Positions 1 to 7,234 of a stretch of 35,810 bases of DNA are shown here, one piece after another (within the stretch, counting starts at the first letter, position 1; every line of letters starts with the position of its first letter). Below the pieces are notes generated by a model. That model saw only the letters and a list, made by a program, of their open reading frames with translations, searched no databases and was not told the origin of the DNA. The stretch spans positions 1 to 35,810 of the forward strand of contig NZ_JAFLVX010000008.1 of NCBI RefSeq assembly GCF_017316185.1. Reading direction: 5' to 3'. Position numbers and translations under genes: made by a program. This stretch comes from Candidatus Vagococcus giribetii. GTDB taxonomy: Bacteria > Bacillota > Bacilli > Lactobacillales > Vagococcaceae.

Positions 1-19
1 TACTTTGTCTACAGTCTGA

Positions 20-60
20 AGTGAGACATAGAGGACACCTCTTATGTCTCACTTTTTTTT
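20..60 (+). terminator. Rho-independent terminator of an upstream gene
   Basis: An 11-bp stem (AGTGAGACATA with TATGTCTCACT), extended by GAGG/CCTC across a one-base bulge, is followed by eight T on the plus strand. The U-run orientation means it ends a plus-strand transcript from outside the window. On the minus strand the hairpin is followed by TTCAGACTG, without a U-tract, so it is at best a weak terminator for fbp. A 19-nt motif (positions 1-19) precedes it and recurs at the right end of the window. Confidence 0.85.
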
Positions 61-1990
61 ATTTGCGGTAAAAATAATTAACGTATTCCAGTAAATGGAG
101 TAGTTCTTCGATTTCAGCGTTTAATTTAAGACCCACAGAAGTGTCTTTAACGAGTTTACGCTTGACTGGGCGGTCTACAAGGCGCTTCATGGATAATATG
201 TCATCTTGCTCCTCAATCACCTGTCTAACGGAAGAAAAGGGCTTGTGAGCGACTAATTGCATGCCGTATGAGTTATATAAAAGAGTATACCCAGCTAAAC
301 CAGTTGTTTTTTGGTAAGGTTTTGAAAAACCGCCATCAATGACAACTAATTTACCATTAGCTTTGATTGGATTTTCTCCTTTGATTTCTTTGATAGGTGT
401 ATGTCCATTGATTAAGTGGCTATCTGGACCGTATAAGCCGAATTCTTGTAAGATGTCAGTAATGGTTTCTTCTTGTTCTCTTAAGGAGTAGTAGGCATTT
501 TTTTCCTCTGTATGGGTGTTTTTCTCGTGAATAAAATACCTTTCAAAGGTAGTCATTTCTTTTTTACCAAAAAGAGAAGAAGATTCACCAGACCATAAAT
601 ACCAAAGAGAATCTGTTTCATAGTCGTCTGGAATAAATGGGTTTTGGTAAGCTTTTCGTAAAGCTGTTTCGAAAAAATCTAACAAGGCTTTACCCTGATA
701 AGTTGTATTATTAAGCTGGATAGATTGGAAACTACCATCTTCGTTTAAAGGGACACAACCGTGAATTAATAAATTTTCGTTATGAACGAGATACATGCTT
801 CCTTTTTCGAGTAGAAAATTCATGTGACGTTTTAATTTCTCTGAATGAATGAAATTATGGAGTAGTCTTTGGATGACTTCTAGCTCTTCTTGGGTTAATT
901 CAGAAGGGTTCTCTGGATCAACTGTTTTAAAACAAGTATCGTGAAGAGGGTAAGTCTGTCCTTTAATAGTGACTGTTTGTTCTTTAAAATTTGTGTGACT
1001 AAGGAGTAAACGGTGCTCCATCATAAATTCAGGACGTCTTCTAACGAGTTGCTCTTCTAATTTAAATTGAAGAATAGCCGCAGCTTGGTGGATTTTAGTT
1101 GTTTCTAAAATCTCTTCTTGGCTAAGAGTATGATCGTTATCAAGTTTAGGTCTAAAAGCAGGATTGTCTTCATAATATTTTTCGGCATAAGTGAGTAAAG
1201 GTCTCAAGTTAATACCATAAGTGTCTTCTATGATAGATAGGTTGTTATATCTAGCTGAAATTCGAATGGTATTCATCATGCAAATAGGAGATCCTGCAGC
1301 AGCGCCAATCCAAATAATATCATGATTTCCCCACTGGATATCGACTGAATGATGCGTCATTAAACGCTCAATAATATTATCAGGTTCAGGCCCTCTGTCG
1401 TAAATATCTCCAACTACATGAAGATGATCCACAACTAGTCGTTGAATGATATAACTTAAATCAATGATGAGATTCTCTGCTTGGTTTAATGAAATAATGT
1501 TATCAATAATTTGATGGGTATATTGTTGCTTATCGTTGTGAGCGTTTGTCTCAGATAATAATTCTTCAATAATATAAGAAAAGCGTTTTGGAAAAGTCTT
1601 TCTTAGTTTAGAACGTGTATATTTAGACGAACAGAAACGTATGACTTGGATTAAATGATCAATGGTCTGTTTGTACCATTGTGTTGGTTGCTCTAGGGTA
1701 AGAACTTTGAGCCTTTTTTCAGGATAATAAATAAGTGTAGCAAGCTCGTTTTGTTCTTTGGTAGAAAGTTGCTGATGAAATAATTCTCTGATTTTTTCTT
1801 TGATATTGCCAGAGCCATTTCTTAAAATATGTTGAAAGGCACTGTACTCTCCGTGTAAATCGCTGACAAAATGTTCGGTTCCTTTAGGTAAATCAAGAAT
1901 TGCTTTTAAGTTGATAATCTCACTAACAATCTCTTCAGACGTATTAAATTTTGTGCTTAACAGGTCAAAATACTTATCCTTTTTCATCAT
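59..1990 (-). CDS. fbp: Fructose-1,6-bisphosphatase class III
   Basis: This cytosolic enzyme hydrolyses fructose 1,6-bisphosphate to fructose 6-phosphate in gluconeogenesis. The 643-aa product is close to the roughly 640-670 aa usual for the Firmicutes class III family, which belongs to the calcineurin-like metallophosphatases. Visible metal-site motifs are D44-L-H46-G, G194-D195-I-Y-D198-R-G and G221-N222-H223-D224, plus a late INGHTP histidine motif. The start is the first of two adjacent ATG codons; GAGG lies about 11 bases upstream on the minus strand. The gene is monocistronic here, divergent from the methyltransferase, and has its own promoter at 2024-2052. The stop codon abuts the T-run of the terminator at the left edge. 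No truncation or frameshift is visible. The family assignment is confident. Confidence 0.96.
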   Translation of the reverse strand: MMKKDKYFDLLSTKFNTSEEIVSEIINLKAILDLPKGTEHFVSDLHGEYSAFQHILRNGSGNIKEKIRELFHQQLSTKEQNELATLIYYPEKRLKVLTLEQPTQWYKQTIDHLIQVIRFCSSKYTRSKLRKTFPKRFSYIIEELLSETNAHNDKQQYTHQIIDNIISLNQAENLIIDLSYIIQRLVVDHLHVVGDIYDRGPEPDNIIERLMTHHSVDIQWGNHDIIWIGAAAGSPICMMNTIRISARYNNLSIIEDTYGINLRPLLTYAEKYYEDNPAFRPKLDNDHTLSQEEILETTKIHQAAAILQFKLEEQLVRRRPEFMMEHRLLLSHTNFKEQTVTIKGQTYPLHDTCFKTVDPENPSELTQEELEVIQRLLHNFIHSEKLKRHMNFLLEKGSMYLVHNENLLIHGCVPLNEDGSFQSIQLNNTTYQGKALLDFFETALRKAYQNPFIPDDYETDSLWYLWSGESSSLFGKKEMTTFERYFIHEKNTHTEEKNAYYSLREQEETITDILQEFGLYGPDSHLINGHTPIKEIKGENPIKANGKLVVIDGGFSKPYQKTTGLAGYTLLYNSYGMQLVAHKPFSSVRQVIEEQDDILSMKRLVDRPVKRKLVKDTSVGLKLNAEIEELLHLLEYVNYFYRK

Positions 1991-2023
1991 TTTATAAATA
2001 TACCTCTATTAGTTTTTAATGTA

Positions 2024-2052
2024 ATGATAGAATAATATAGTTGTTTAGTCAA
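2024..2052 (-). promoter_or_regulatory. Promoter of fbp
   Basis: Read on the minus strand, TTGACT (2052-2047) and TATCAT (2029-2024) are separated by exactly 17 bp. This matches a housekeeping sigma-A promoter and lies 34 bp upstream of the fbp start codon. Confidence 0.75.
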
Positions 2053-2084
2053 ATCTATACCAATTTTAAAAAATGAATTTTAAA

Positions 2085-2113
2085 TTGTGTTATTCATGAA
2101 AACTTTGTATAAT
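2085..2113 (+). promoter_or_regulatory. Promoter of the O-methyltransferase gene
   Basis: TTGTGT (2085-2090), a 17-bp spacer and a perfect TATAAT (2108-2113) lie about 30 bp upstream of the ATG at 2144. Because this box lies at or downstream of the earlier in-frame GTG (2087) and ATG (2096), it argues that those codons are not the start. Confidence 0.7.
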
Positions 2114-2143
2114 CAACAAGGAAATTATAGGAAGGATGAGAAG

Positions 2144-2827
2144 ATGAGAAATGAAATGATGCATCGTCCGGTTTTAAAGGATGAGGTATTGGAATTAGTC
2201 AGAGATAGACAAAAGAAAGTACCAGGTGCTCTTGGAAAAATTCAAGAACAAGCAACAATAGATAATGTACCGATTATTCCAAATGAAACAGCTAGTTTTT
2301 TACGTTTCTTTTTAAAACAAATAAAGGCAAAAAAAGCCCTTGAAGTAGGAACAGCTATTGGTTTTTCTGCTAGCTTGATGCTAGACGCTATGGGGGAAGG
2401 CTCTCATGTAACGACAATTGATCGTTTTGATGTGATGATTAGAAAAGCTAAAGCGAATTTTGAAGATTTAGGTGTAGCGGACCAAGTTACTTTGTTAGAA
2501 GGAGACGCTAAAGAAGTATTACCTACGATTGATGACACGTTTGATTTTATTTTTATGGATAGTGCTAAATCTAAATACATCGAATTTTTACCAGAGTGTT
2601 TGAGATTATTAAAGGTAGATGGGGTATTGATGATTGATGATGTGTTCCAAGCGGGAACGGTTATGCATGACATTAAAGAAATTCCTAAAAGTCAAAGAAC
2701 TATTTATCGTAAATTAAATCAATTGTACGATGTCGTGTTAAATCATCCTGACTTAACAGTTACTATCTTACCTTTAGGTGATGGAGTGTTAATGATATCT
2801 AAAGATGTGGAAGATATTAAATTATAA
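2144..2827 (+). CDS. SAM-dependent O-methyltransferase (family 3, TrmR/YrrM-like)
   Basis: This is a 227-aa class I methyltransferase of the O-methyltransferase 3 family. The glycine-rich SAM loop (ALEVGTAIGFSAS, around residues 65-77), an acidic strand end (TTIDRF) and D139 in MDSAKSKY followed by LMIDDV are visible; the aspartates are the usual metal and substrate site of catechol-OMT-like enzymes. The B. subtilis relative YrrM/TrmR methylates 5-hydroxyuridine in tRNA wobble positions, so a tRNA substrate is plausible but inferred; small-molecule methylation is an alternative. I chose ATG 2144 because AGGAAGG sits 8 bases upstream and a consensus promoter overlaps the longer reading frame. 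The gene stands alone and ends at a strong terminator shared with the convergent tRNA-Arg. Confidence 0.85.
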   Translation: MRNEMMHRPVLKDEVLELVRDRQKKVPGALGKIQEQATIDNVPIIPNETASFLRFFLKQIKAKKALEVGTAIGFSASLMLDAMGEGSHVTTIDRFDVMIRKAKANFEDLGVADQVTLLEGDAKEVLPTIDDTFDFIFMDSAKSKYIEFLPECLRLLKVDGVLMIDDVFQAGTVMHDIKEIPKSQRTIYRKLNQLYDVVLNHPDLTVTILPLGDGVLMISKDVEDIKL

Positions 2828-2830
2828 AAA

Positions 2831-2880
2831 AGAAACACAAAAAAATCCCAAGACATTCTGTCTTGGGATTACTTGTTTTT
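2831..2880. terminator. Bidirectional terminator between methyltransferase and tRNA-Arg
   Basis: A perfect 12-bp stem (AATCCCAAGACA / TGTCTTGGGATT, 2844-2870) has a 3-nt loop. On the plus strand it is followed by ACTTGTTTTT, and on the minus strand by a long T-rich tract. It can therefore end both the methyltransferase transcript and the convergent tRNA transcript. Confidence 0.85.
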
Positions 2881-2887
2881 AAAATAA

Positions 2888-2961
2888 CGTCGCAGAAGGG
2901 ATTCGAACCCCTGACCGTTCGCTTAGAAGGCGAATGCTCTATCCAGCTGAGCTACTGCGAC
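2888..2961 (-). tRNA. tRNA-Arg (anticodon TCT)
   Basis: The minus strand folds as a cloverleaf. The 7-bp acceptor stem is GTCGCAG/CTGCGAC with discriminator G, the D-arm reads AGCTCAGCTGGATAGAGC, the anticodon stem TTCGC/GCGAA encloses the loop CTTCTAA with anticodon TCT, and the T-arm contains GGTTCGAATCC. CCA is not encoded and must be added after transcription. It reads AGA codons, a major arginine codon at this base composition. It is a single gene with its own promoter. Confidence 0.97.
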
Positions 2962-2985
2962 TGGTTTGCTTTAAGCAACATGAAT

Positions 2986-3014
2986 ATCATAATAAACTTT
3001 TGAGGATTAGTCAA
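2986..3014 (-). promoter_or_regulatory. Promoter of tRNA-Arg
   Basis: On the minus strand TTGACT (3014-3009) and TATGAT (2991-2986) are spaced 17 bp, about 25 bp upstream of the mature tRNA 5' end. This is a near-consensus sigma-A promoter. Confidence 0.8.
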
Positions 3015-3114
3015 CCTTTTATTTAAAAAAATTTAAAAATAACTTAAGGCAAAAAAACCGCATTTATTAAAAAGAGGAATAAATAGATAATAAATCAAAA
3101 ATGAGTTAAATTAC

Positions 3115-3144
3115 TAGACAAAAAGATATGATGTGATATATAAT
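3115..3144 (+). promoter_or_regulatory. Probable promoter of the TetR-family gene
   Basis: TAGACA (3115-3120), an 18-bp spacer and a perfect TATAAT (3139-3144) precede the TetR-family gene by about 80 bp. The -35 box is only a partial match. The rest of 3015-3223 is AT-rich with no other feature I can support. Confidence 0.5.
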
Positions 3145-3223
3145 CGTTTAGTGTTATTAGAAGTTGTGGGAGACTATCTTATATCAACAAATTATATTAA
3201 TTTAGTTAAGGGGAAGAATAATA

Positions 3224-3838
3224 ATGGGGAAAATTGATCCACGAGTAGTAAAAACTCGTAAAAAATTAAGACAAGCATTTTTAGATTTGTTAAAAACACG
3301 TCAATTGATGGAAATGAATATTAAAGATTTAACAAATCAAGCCGGTGTTACAAGAGGAACTTTTTATCTACACTATCGTGATAAAGATACTTTTGTTGAA
3401 ACAATCATGGAAGAAATTATTGAAGATTTCTACGATCATGTTGTTGAGTACGTACCTTTTGAGGGAGACTCAAACAAAATGGTTCCAAAAATTGTATTAG
3501 ATAAAGTATTTGATTACATTGGTGAGTCACCTGAGTTTTTTGTTACATTGCTTAAAGAAAATGATGCAGATGAGTATCGCTTGTTATTTAGTGATAAAAT
3601 GTACGACTACATTTTAGAACATGTTAGCTACGGTAACTCAATTCCAGTAAGAAAAACACCAAAAGAATTATTAAATAACTTTTTAGTGTACGCATTACTA
3701 GGTATAGCCGATGCCTGGGTTGTTGAAGGAAAAATTTACGCTAATCATTATATGGCGACAAACGTTTCAAAACTATTCCGTTCTGAACTATTCGTTGAGA
3801 TTGGTTTAGAAGATTTCTTTGTTGCAAAAATGGATTAA
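3224..3838 (+). CDS. TetR/AcrR-family transcriptional regulator
   Basis: This 204-aa protein has an N-terminal TetR helix-turn-helix at about residues 10-55: KKLRQAFLDLL, then the recognition region NQAGVTRGTFYLHYRDKDTF, then a KETL-like linker. The remaining helical domain, about residues 75-200, would bind a ligand and dimerise, but its ligand cannot be read from sequence. AAGGGGAA lies 8 bases before the ATG. The gene is monocistronic: promoter 3115-3144, terminator 3848-3890. Neighbours are a tRNA and the L21 operon, so the context gives no obvious target; no divergent efflux pump, the usual TetR partner, is present. The family is certain and the regulon unknown. Confidence 0.9.
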   Translation: MGKIDPRVVKTRKKLRQAFLDLLKTRQLMEMNIKDLTNQAGVTRGTFYLHYRDKDTFVETIMEEIIEDFYDHVVEYVPFEGDSNKMVPKIVLDKVFDYIGESPEFFVTLLKENDADEYRLLFSDKMYDYILEHVSYGNSIPVRKTPKELLNNFLVYALLGIADAWVVEGKIYANHYMATNVSKLFRSELFVEIGLEDFFVAKMD

Positions 3839-3847
3839 ATTAAAGAA

Positions 3848-3890
3848 GAAAATCAGGAGCAAATTATTGTTGACCTGGTTTTCTTTTTTT
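3848..3890 (+). terminator. Terminator of the TetR-family gene
   Basis: A 10-bp stem GAAAATCAGG/CCTGGTTTTC with one U-G wobble is followed by seven T. The 3' arm contains the -35 box of the next promoter. Confidence 0.8.
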
Positions 3891-3898
3891 GGTATTAT
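3870..3898 (+). promoter_or_regulatory. Promoter of the L21 (rplU) operon
   Basis: TTGACC (3870-3875) and TATTAT (3893-3898) are spaced 17 bp. Transcription would begin near 3905, immediately before the L21 leader. The -35 box lies within the terminator hairpin of the preceding gene. Confidence 0.65.
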
Positions 3899-3910
3899 AT
3901 TAATGTTGTA

Positions 3911-4012
3911 TTTGTGTGCACCACAACTACAACCGCGCAAACTAAGTATTCAGTTCATACAATCTGTATGGCGCTTAAGCTGGCGAGTCTAAGTAAAAAG
4001 AAGGAGGTGCGA
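3911..4012 (+). promoter_or_regulatory. Ribosomal protein L21 leader
   Basis: This 5' untranslated region before rplU resembles the conserved Firmicutes L21 leader RNA, in which L21 is thought to control its own operon. Local structure is visible: TTGTG-tgcac-CACAA (from 3913) and CATAC-aatct-GTATG. The segment GCACC (3918-3922) is complementary to GGTGC (4006-4010), which overlaps the Shine-Dalgarno sequence AAGGAGG (4001-4007). The family resemblance is from memory and the pairing is seen directly; the regulatory mechanism is inferred. Confidence 0.75.
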
Positions 4013-4019
4013 AGCAAAC

Positions 4020-4328
4020 ATGTACGCTATTATTAAAACTGGTGGTAAACAATTAAAAGTTGAAGTAGGTCAAGCTATCTACGTTGAGAAATTAAACGTT
4101 GAAGCTGGCGAAAAAGTTGTGTTTGATGAAGTCATTTTAGTAGGTGGAGAGTCAACAAAGATTGGTGCTCCAACTGTTGAAGCTGCAACTGTTGAAGGAA
4201 CTGTTGAAAAACAAGGAAAACAAAAGAAAGTTGTTACTTACAAATATAAAGCTAAAAAAGATTCACATCGTAAACAAGGACATCGTCAACCTTACACTAA
4301 AGTAATGATCGATGCGATTAACGCTTAA
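4020..4328 (+). CDS. rplU: 50S ribosomal protein L21
   Basis: L21 is a structural protein of the large ribosomal subunit that binds 23S rRNA. At 102 aa it has the standard length. It starts [17 protein letters not shown] and ends with the basic [17 protein letters not shown] segment typical of the family. AAGGAGG lies 12 bases before the ATG, a slightly long spacing. It is the first gene of the rplU-prp-rpmA operon and is preceded by the L21 leader. Confidence 0.98.
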   Translation: MYAIIKTGGKQLKVEVGQAIYVEKLNVEAGEKVVFDEVILVGGESTKIGAPTVEAATVEGTVEKQGKQKKVVTYKYKAKKDSHRKQGHRQPYTKVMIDAINA

Positions 4329-4356
4329 TTAAGAATTTTAGAAAGTTGGTATCTCG

Positions 4357-4683
4357 ATGATTGAAGCTACTTTTAAACAAAAAGATAATGACCACATTAT
4401 TTCTTTTGAAATGACTGGGCATGCTGATTTTGCTGAAGTAGGTTCAGATATTGTTTGCGCAGCAGCTTCTAGTTTATCTATTAATGCTGTCAATAGTATC
4501 GAGCAATTAGCTGGTTATCAACCAATTGTAGAAGTAGAAGATGGGTATCTGTATGTAGAGCCGTTATCAGAGTTGTCTGATAAACAGTTAGATGTGACAC
4601 ATATTTTATTAACTAGTCTATTAATAGGTTTGAAAGATATCGAAGAAGAATATAGAGATTATATTCAAGTGAAGACTATATAG
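4357..4683 (+). CDS. prp: Ribosomal-processing cysteine protease Prp
   Basis: Prp (formerly YsxB) cleaves the short N-terminal extension of L27 in Firmicutes, a step shown to be essential in Staphylococcus aureus. The product is 108 aa. The catalytic pair is visible as H22 in [15 protein letters not shown] and C34, the same spacing as in the S. aureus enzyme. It lies between rplU and rpmA, directly upstream of its substrate. The ribosome-binding site before the ATG is weak (GAAAGTTGG), which would keep the protease at lower levels than the two ribosomal proteins; that last point is inference. Confidence 0.95.
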   Translation: MIEATFKQKDNDHIISFEMTGHADFAEVGSDIVCAAASSLSINAVNSIEQLAGYQPIVEVEDGYLYVEPLSELSDKQLDVTHILLTSLLIGLKDIEEEYRDYIQVKTI

Positions 4684-4699
4684 AGGAGGTGCTTTACTC

Positions 4700-4984
4700 A
4701 TGTTAAAAATGAATTTACAATTATTCGCTCATAAAAAAGCTGGTGGTTCTTCTGCCAATGGTCGTGATTCACAATCAAAACGTTTAGGTGCTAAACGTGC
4801 TGATGGACAAACTGTTTCAGGTGGTTCAATTTTATACCGTCAACGCGGTACTAAAATTTACCCAGGATTAAACGTTGGCCGTGGTGGAGATGATACATTA
4901 TACGCTAAAGTTGAAGGTGTGGTACGTTTCGAACGTAAAGGCCGCGACAAAACTCAAGTATCTGTATACCCAATCGCTAAATAA
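4700..4984 (+). CDS. rpmA: 50S ribosomal protein L27, with cleavable N-terminal extension
   Basis: L27 lies near the peptidyl transferase centre and helps place tRNA ends. The 94-aa precursor starts [10 protein letters not shown] followed by [20 protein letters not shown]; Firmicutes L27 carries this extension, and Prp cuts after the FA to expose the mature N-terminus. GAGGAGG precedes the ATG. The gene ends the operon before a strong terminator. Confidence 0.98.
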   Translation: MLKMNLQLFAHKKAGGSSANGRDSQSKRLGAKRADGQTVSGGSILYRQRGTKIYPGLNVGRGGDDTLYAKVEGVVRFERKGRDKTQVSVYPIAK

Positions 4985-4990
4985 TTCAAT

Positions 4991-5032
4991 AAAAGCAATC
5001 CATTTTTAATGGGTTGCTTTTTTATTTTTTTC
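4991..5032 (+). terminator. Terminator of the rplU-prp-rpmA operon
   Basis: A 12-bp stem AAAAGCAATCCA/TGGGTTGCTTTT with one wobble pair and a 7-nt loop is followed by a long T-rich tract. Confidence 0.9.
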
Positions 5033-5068
5033 AAGGGGGCATCGGTTTAATTTATGGGCACCTTTTGA

Positions 5069-5074
5069 TATAAT
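5069..5074 (+). promoter_or_regulatory. -10 box upstream of pepP
   Basis: A perfect TATAAT lies 35 bp before the pepP start. No good -35 box is present at 17 or 18 bp (TTTAAT or GTTTAA), so this is a tentative promoter for pepP and possibly efp-yqhY-nusB. Confidence 0.5.
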
Positions 5075-5108
5075 AAAAAGTGAGTTAATGTGAAAGGAAG
5101 GTTTTGAG

Positions 5109-6173
5109 ATGATAAATCGCGTGGATAAATTAAGAGAAAAAATGAAAGCAGAAGGGATTGCTTCATTTTTAATAACAAGTCCTTATAATTTAAGATATTT
5201 AACAGGGTTTACGGGAACAACAGGTGTGGCTTTAATTGGTTTAGAAGAAGCGTTCTTTATTACAGATTTTAGATACACAGAACAAGCTGCTAAACAATGT
5301 GTTGGTTATGAAATCGTTAAAAATGTGGGTCCTATTTTAGAAGTAGTGGCAGATTTAGTTGAAAGTAAGACGATTGAAAACTTAGCTTTTGAAGAATCAT
5401 TTGTTGCCTTCAAACAATATGTTGAGTTAGAAACATTATTAGAAGTCGATTTAATTCCTGTTTCAGGTATGATTGAAGAACTAAGAGAAATCAAAGATGA
5501 GTCAGAAATTGCAATTGTTGAAAAAGCTTGTGAGATTGCAGATAAAGCATTCTCTCATATTTTAACGTACATCAAACCAGGTATGACAGAAATCCAAGTG
5601 GCTAATGAATTAGATTTTTACATGAGATCTCTAGGAGCGAGTGGCGTTTCTTTTGAAACAATCGTTGCAAGTGGTTTACGTTCAGCGATGCCTCATGGTG
5701 TAGCTAGTGACAAAGTGATTGAGCAAGGCGACATGATTACAATTGACTTTGGTTGTTACTACAATGGCTATGTATCAGATATGACAAGAACAATTTCCTT
5801 AGGTGAACCAAGTGATAAATTAAGAGAAATTTATGAAATCGTTAAAGAAGCACAACAACGTGTATTAGATGCTGCTAAGCCAGGTATGTCAGGAATTGAA
5901 TTAGATGCTATTGCTAGAGATTATATTGCTTCAAAAGGTTACGGAGAAGCTTTTGGTCACTCAACAGGTCACGGGATTGGTTTAGAAATTCACGAAGGAC
6001 CAAATGTATCTAAGTTAGCTGAAAAAGCATTCGTTCCAGGAAATATTATCACGAATGAACCAGGTATCTACTTACCAGGTATTGGTGGGGTTCGTATTGA
6101 AGATGATATGTTAGTGACAGAGAATGGCATTAAGAGATTGACACATTCTGAAAAAGAGCTTATTATTTTATAG
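5109..6173 (+). CDS. pepP: Xaa-Pro aminopeptidase / dipeptidase (M24B family)
   Basis: This is a cytosolic metallopeptidase that removes N-terminal residues from peptides with proline in second position. The 354-aa protein has an N-terminal creatinase-like domain (about 1-125) and a C-terminal pita-bread domain. All five dinuclear metal ligands of the M24 fold are visible: D213, D224, H288 (in HSTGHGIG), E317 (TNEPG) and E331 (RIEDD). Length matches B. subtilis YqhT (about 353 aa), which also sits directly upstream of efp. GAAAGGAAGG precedes the ATG. Whether it acts as aminopeptidase P or prolidase cannot be decided from motifs. Confidence 0.92.
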   Translation: MINRVDKLREKMKAEGIASFLITSPYNLRYLTGFTGTTGVALIGLEEAFFITDFRYTEQAAKQCVGYEIVKNVGPILEVVADLVESKTIENLAFEESFVAFKQYVELETLLEVDLIPVSGMIEELREIKDESEIAIVEKACEIADKAFSHILTYIKPGMTEIQVANELDFYMRSLGASGVSFETIVASGLRSAMPHGVASDKVIEQGDMITIDFGCYYNGYVSDMTRTISLGEPSDKLREIYEIVKEAQQRVLDAAKPGMSGIELDAIARDYIASKGYGEAFGHSTGHGIGLEIHEGPNVSKLAEKAFVPGNIITNEPGIYLPGIGGVRIEDDMLVTENGIKRLTHSEKELIIL

Positions 6174-6224
6174 GATAGGAATCGTTCGCTTATTTACATA
6201 AAGTGAACAGTCAGGAGGTAGTGC

Positions 6225-6782
6225 ATGATATCAGTAAATGACTTGAAAACAGGCTTAACAATTGAAGTTGATGGCAATATTTTTCGTGTGATTGAATTTC
6301 AACATGTGAAACCGGGTAAAGGTGCAGCTTTCGTTCGTACTAAATTGAAAAATTTAAGAAACGGAAATATCGCTGAAAAAACATTCCGTGGTGGAGAAAA
6401 AGTAGCCAAAGCTCAAATTGATAACCATAAAATGCAATATTTATATGAATCTGCTGGAAACCATGTATTCATGGACTTGAGTACTTACGAGCAAATCGAG
6501 TTACCAGGAGAAGTGATTGAGGAAGAGTTAAAATACTTACTTGAAAACAGTGAATGTAATATTGTGATGTATGGCTCAGAAACATTAGGAGTTGATTTAC
6601 CTAATACAGTTGAGTTAAATGTAAAAGAAACAGAACCAGGTATTCGTGGAGATACGTCTTCAGGTGGGACAAAACCTGCTGTTATGGAAACTGGTTTAGT
6701 GGTACAAGTACCATTCTTTATTAATGCAGACGACCGTTTAATCATTAACACAAATGACGGTTCATACGTTTCTAGAGCGTAA
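6225..6782 (+). CDS. efp: Elongation factor P
   Basis: EF-P enters the ribosomal E site and relieves stalling at proline stretches. The product is 185 aa, the normal length, with KOW-like and two OB domains. The conserved loop is [14 protein letters not shown], with K32 at the tip; this lysine is the modified position in EF-P (5-aminopentanol in B. subtilis, beta-lysine in E. coli). AGGAGG lies just before the ATG. A hairpin at 6184-6208 lies between pepP and efp. It is followed closely by yqhY; the accBC genes found here in Bacillus are absent. Confidence 0.98.
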   Translation: MISVNDLKTGLTIEVDGNIFRVIEFQHVKPGKGAAFVRTKLKNLRNGNIAEKTFRGGEKVAKAQIDNHKMQYLYESAGNHVFMDLSTYEQIELPGEVIEEELKYLLENSECNIVMYGSETLGVDLPNTVELNVKETEPGIRGDTSSGGTKPAVMETGLVVQVPFFINADDRLIINTNDGSYVSRA

Positions 6783-6804
6783 AAAACTGAAGGAGGAAAG
6801 ACCG

Positions 6805-7233
6805 ATGGCAGAAAATAAAAATTTAGTCCTAAGCAGCAATAATCAAGAAATTGGTGGAGAAATTGTGGTTGCTCCTGAAGTGGTAGAAATTATTGTAGGG
6901 ATAGCAGCATCTAAAGTAGATGGTGTGTACGCTATGCGTGGTAACTTAGCATCAAACGTAACAGAATTATTTGGTGGTTCAGCTCATGATAAGGGAGTTT
7001 ACCTTAAAAATGATGAAGGTAGTATCAAAATCGATTTATTCTGTTACTTGAATTATGGGGTATCAGTCCCTAAAGTTGCGATGGATATGCAAGAAAAAGT
7101 GAAACAACAAGTTCTTTATATGACTGATTTGGAAATTTCAGAAGTGAATGTACACGTTGTAGGAGTTGTTCCTGAAAAAGTGGCATTACCAGATTTAGAC
7201 GAGTTGTTTGATTCAGAAGATGAGGAAGAATAG
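6805..7233 (+). CDS. yqhY: Asp23/Gls24-family protein YqhY
   Basis: This 142-aa alkaline-shock (DUF322) protein resembles B. subtilis YqhY, which is linked to control of acetyl-CoA carboxylase and lipid synthesis. The Asp23 core is visible from IGGEIVVAPEVVEIIVGIAASKVDGVYAMRG through VNVHVVGV. The tail is acidic (DELFDSEDEEE). I start it at ATG 6805, which has AGGAGG 8 bases upstream; the longer frame from 6754 overlaps efp and has no ribosome-binding site. It sits between efp and nusB as in other Firmicutes, although accB and accC are not next to it. Confidence 0.9.
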   Translation: MAENKNLVLSSNNQEIGGEIVVAPEVVEIIVGIAASKVDGVYAMRGNLASNVTELFGGSAHDKGVYLKNDEGSIKIDLFCYLNYGVSVPKVAMDMQEKVKQQVLYMTDLEISEVNVHVVGVVPEKVALPDLDELFDSEDEEE

Positions 7234-7234
7234 A

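Noticed and set aside
2404-2673. 89-aa minus-strand open frame inside the methyltransferase gene
   Set aside because: It lies fully antisense to a clear gene, with no ribosome-binding site and a low-complexity Ser/Asn-rich product. The same applies to the other antisense frames in pepP, efp, folD, rsmH, pbp, ftsA, ftsZ, sepF and opuC.
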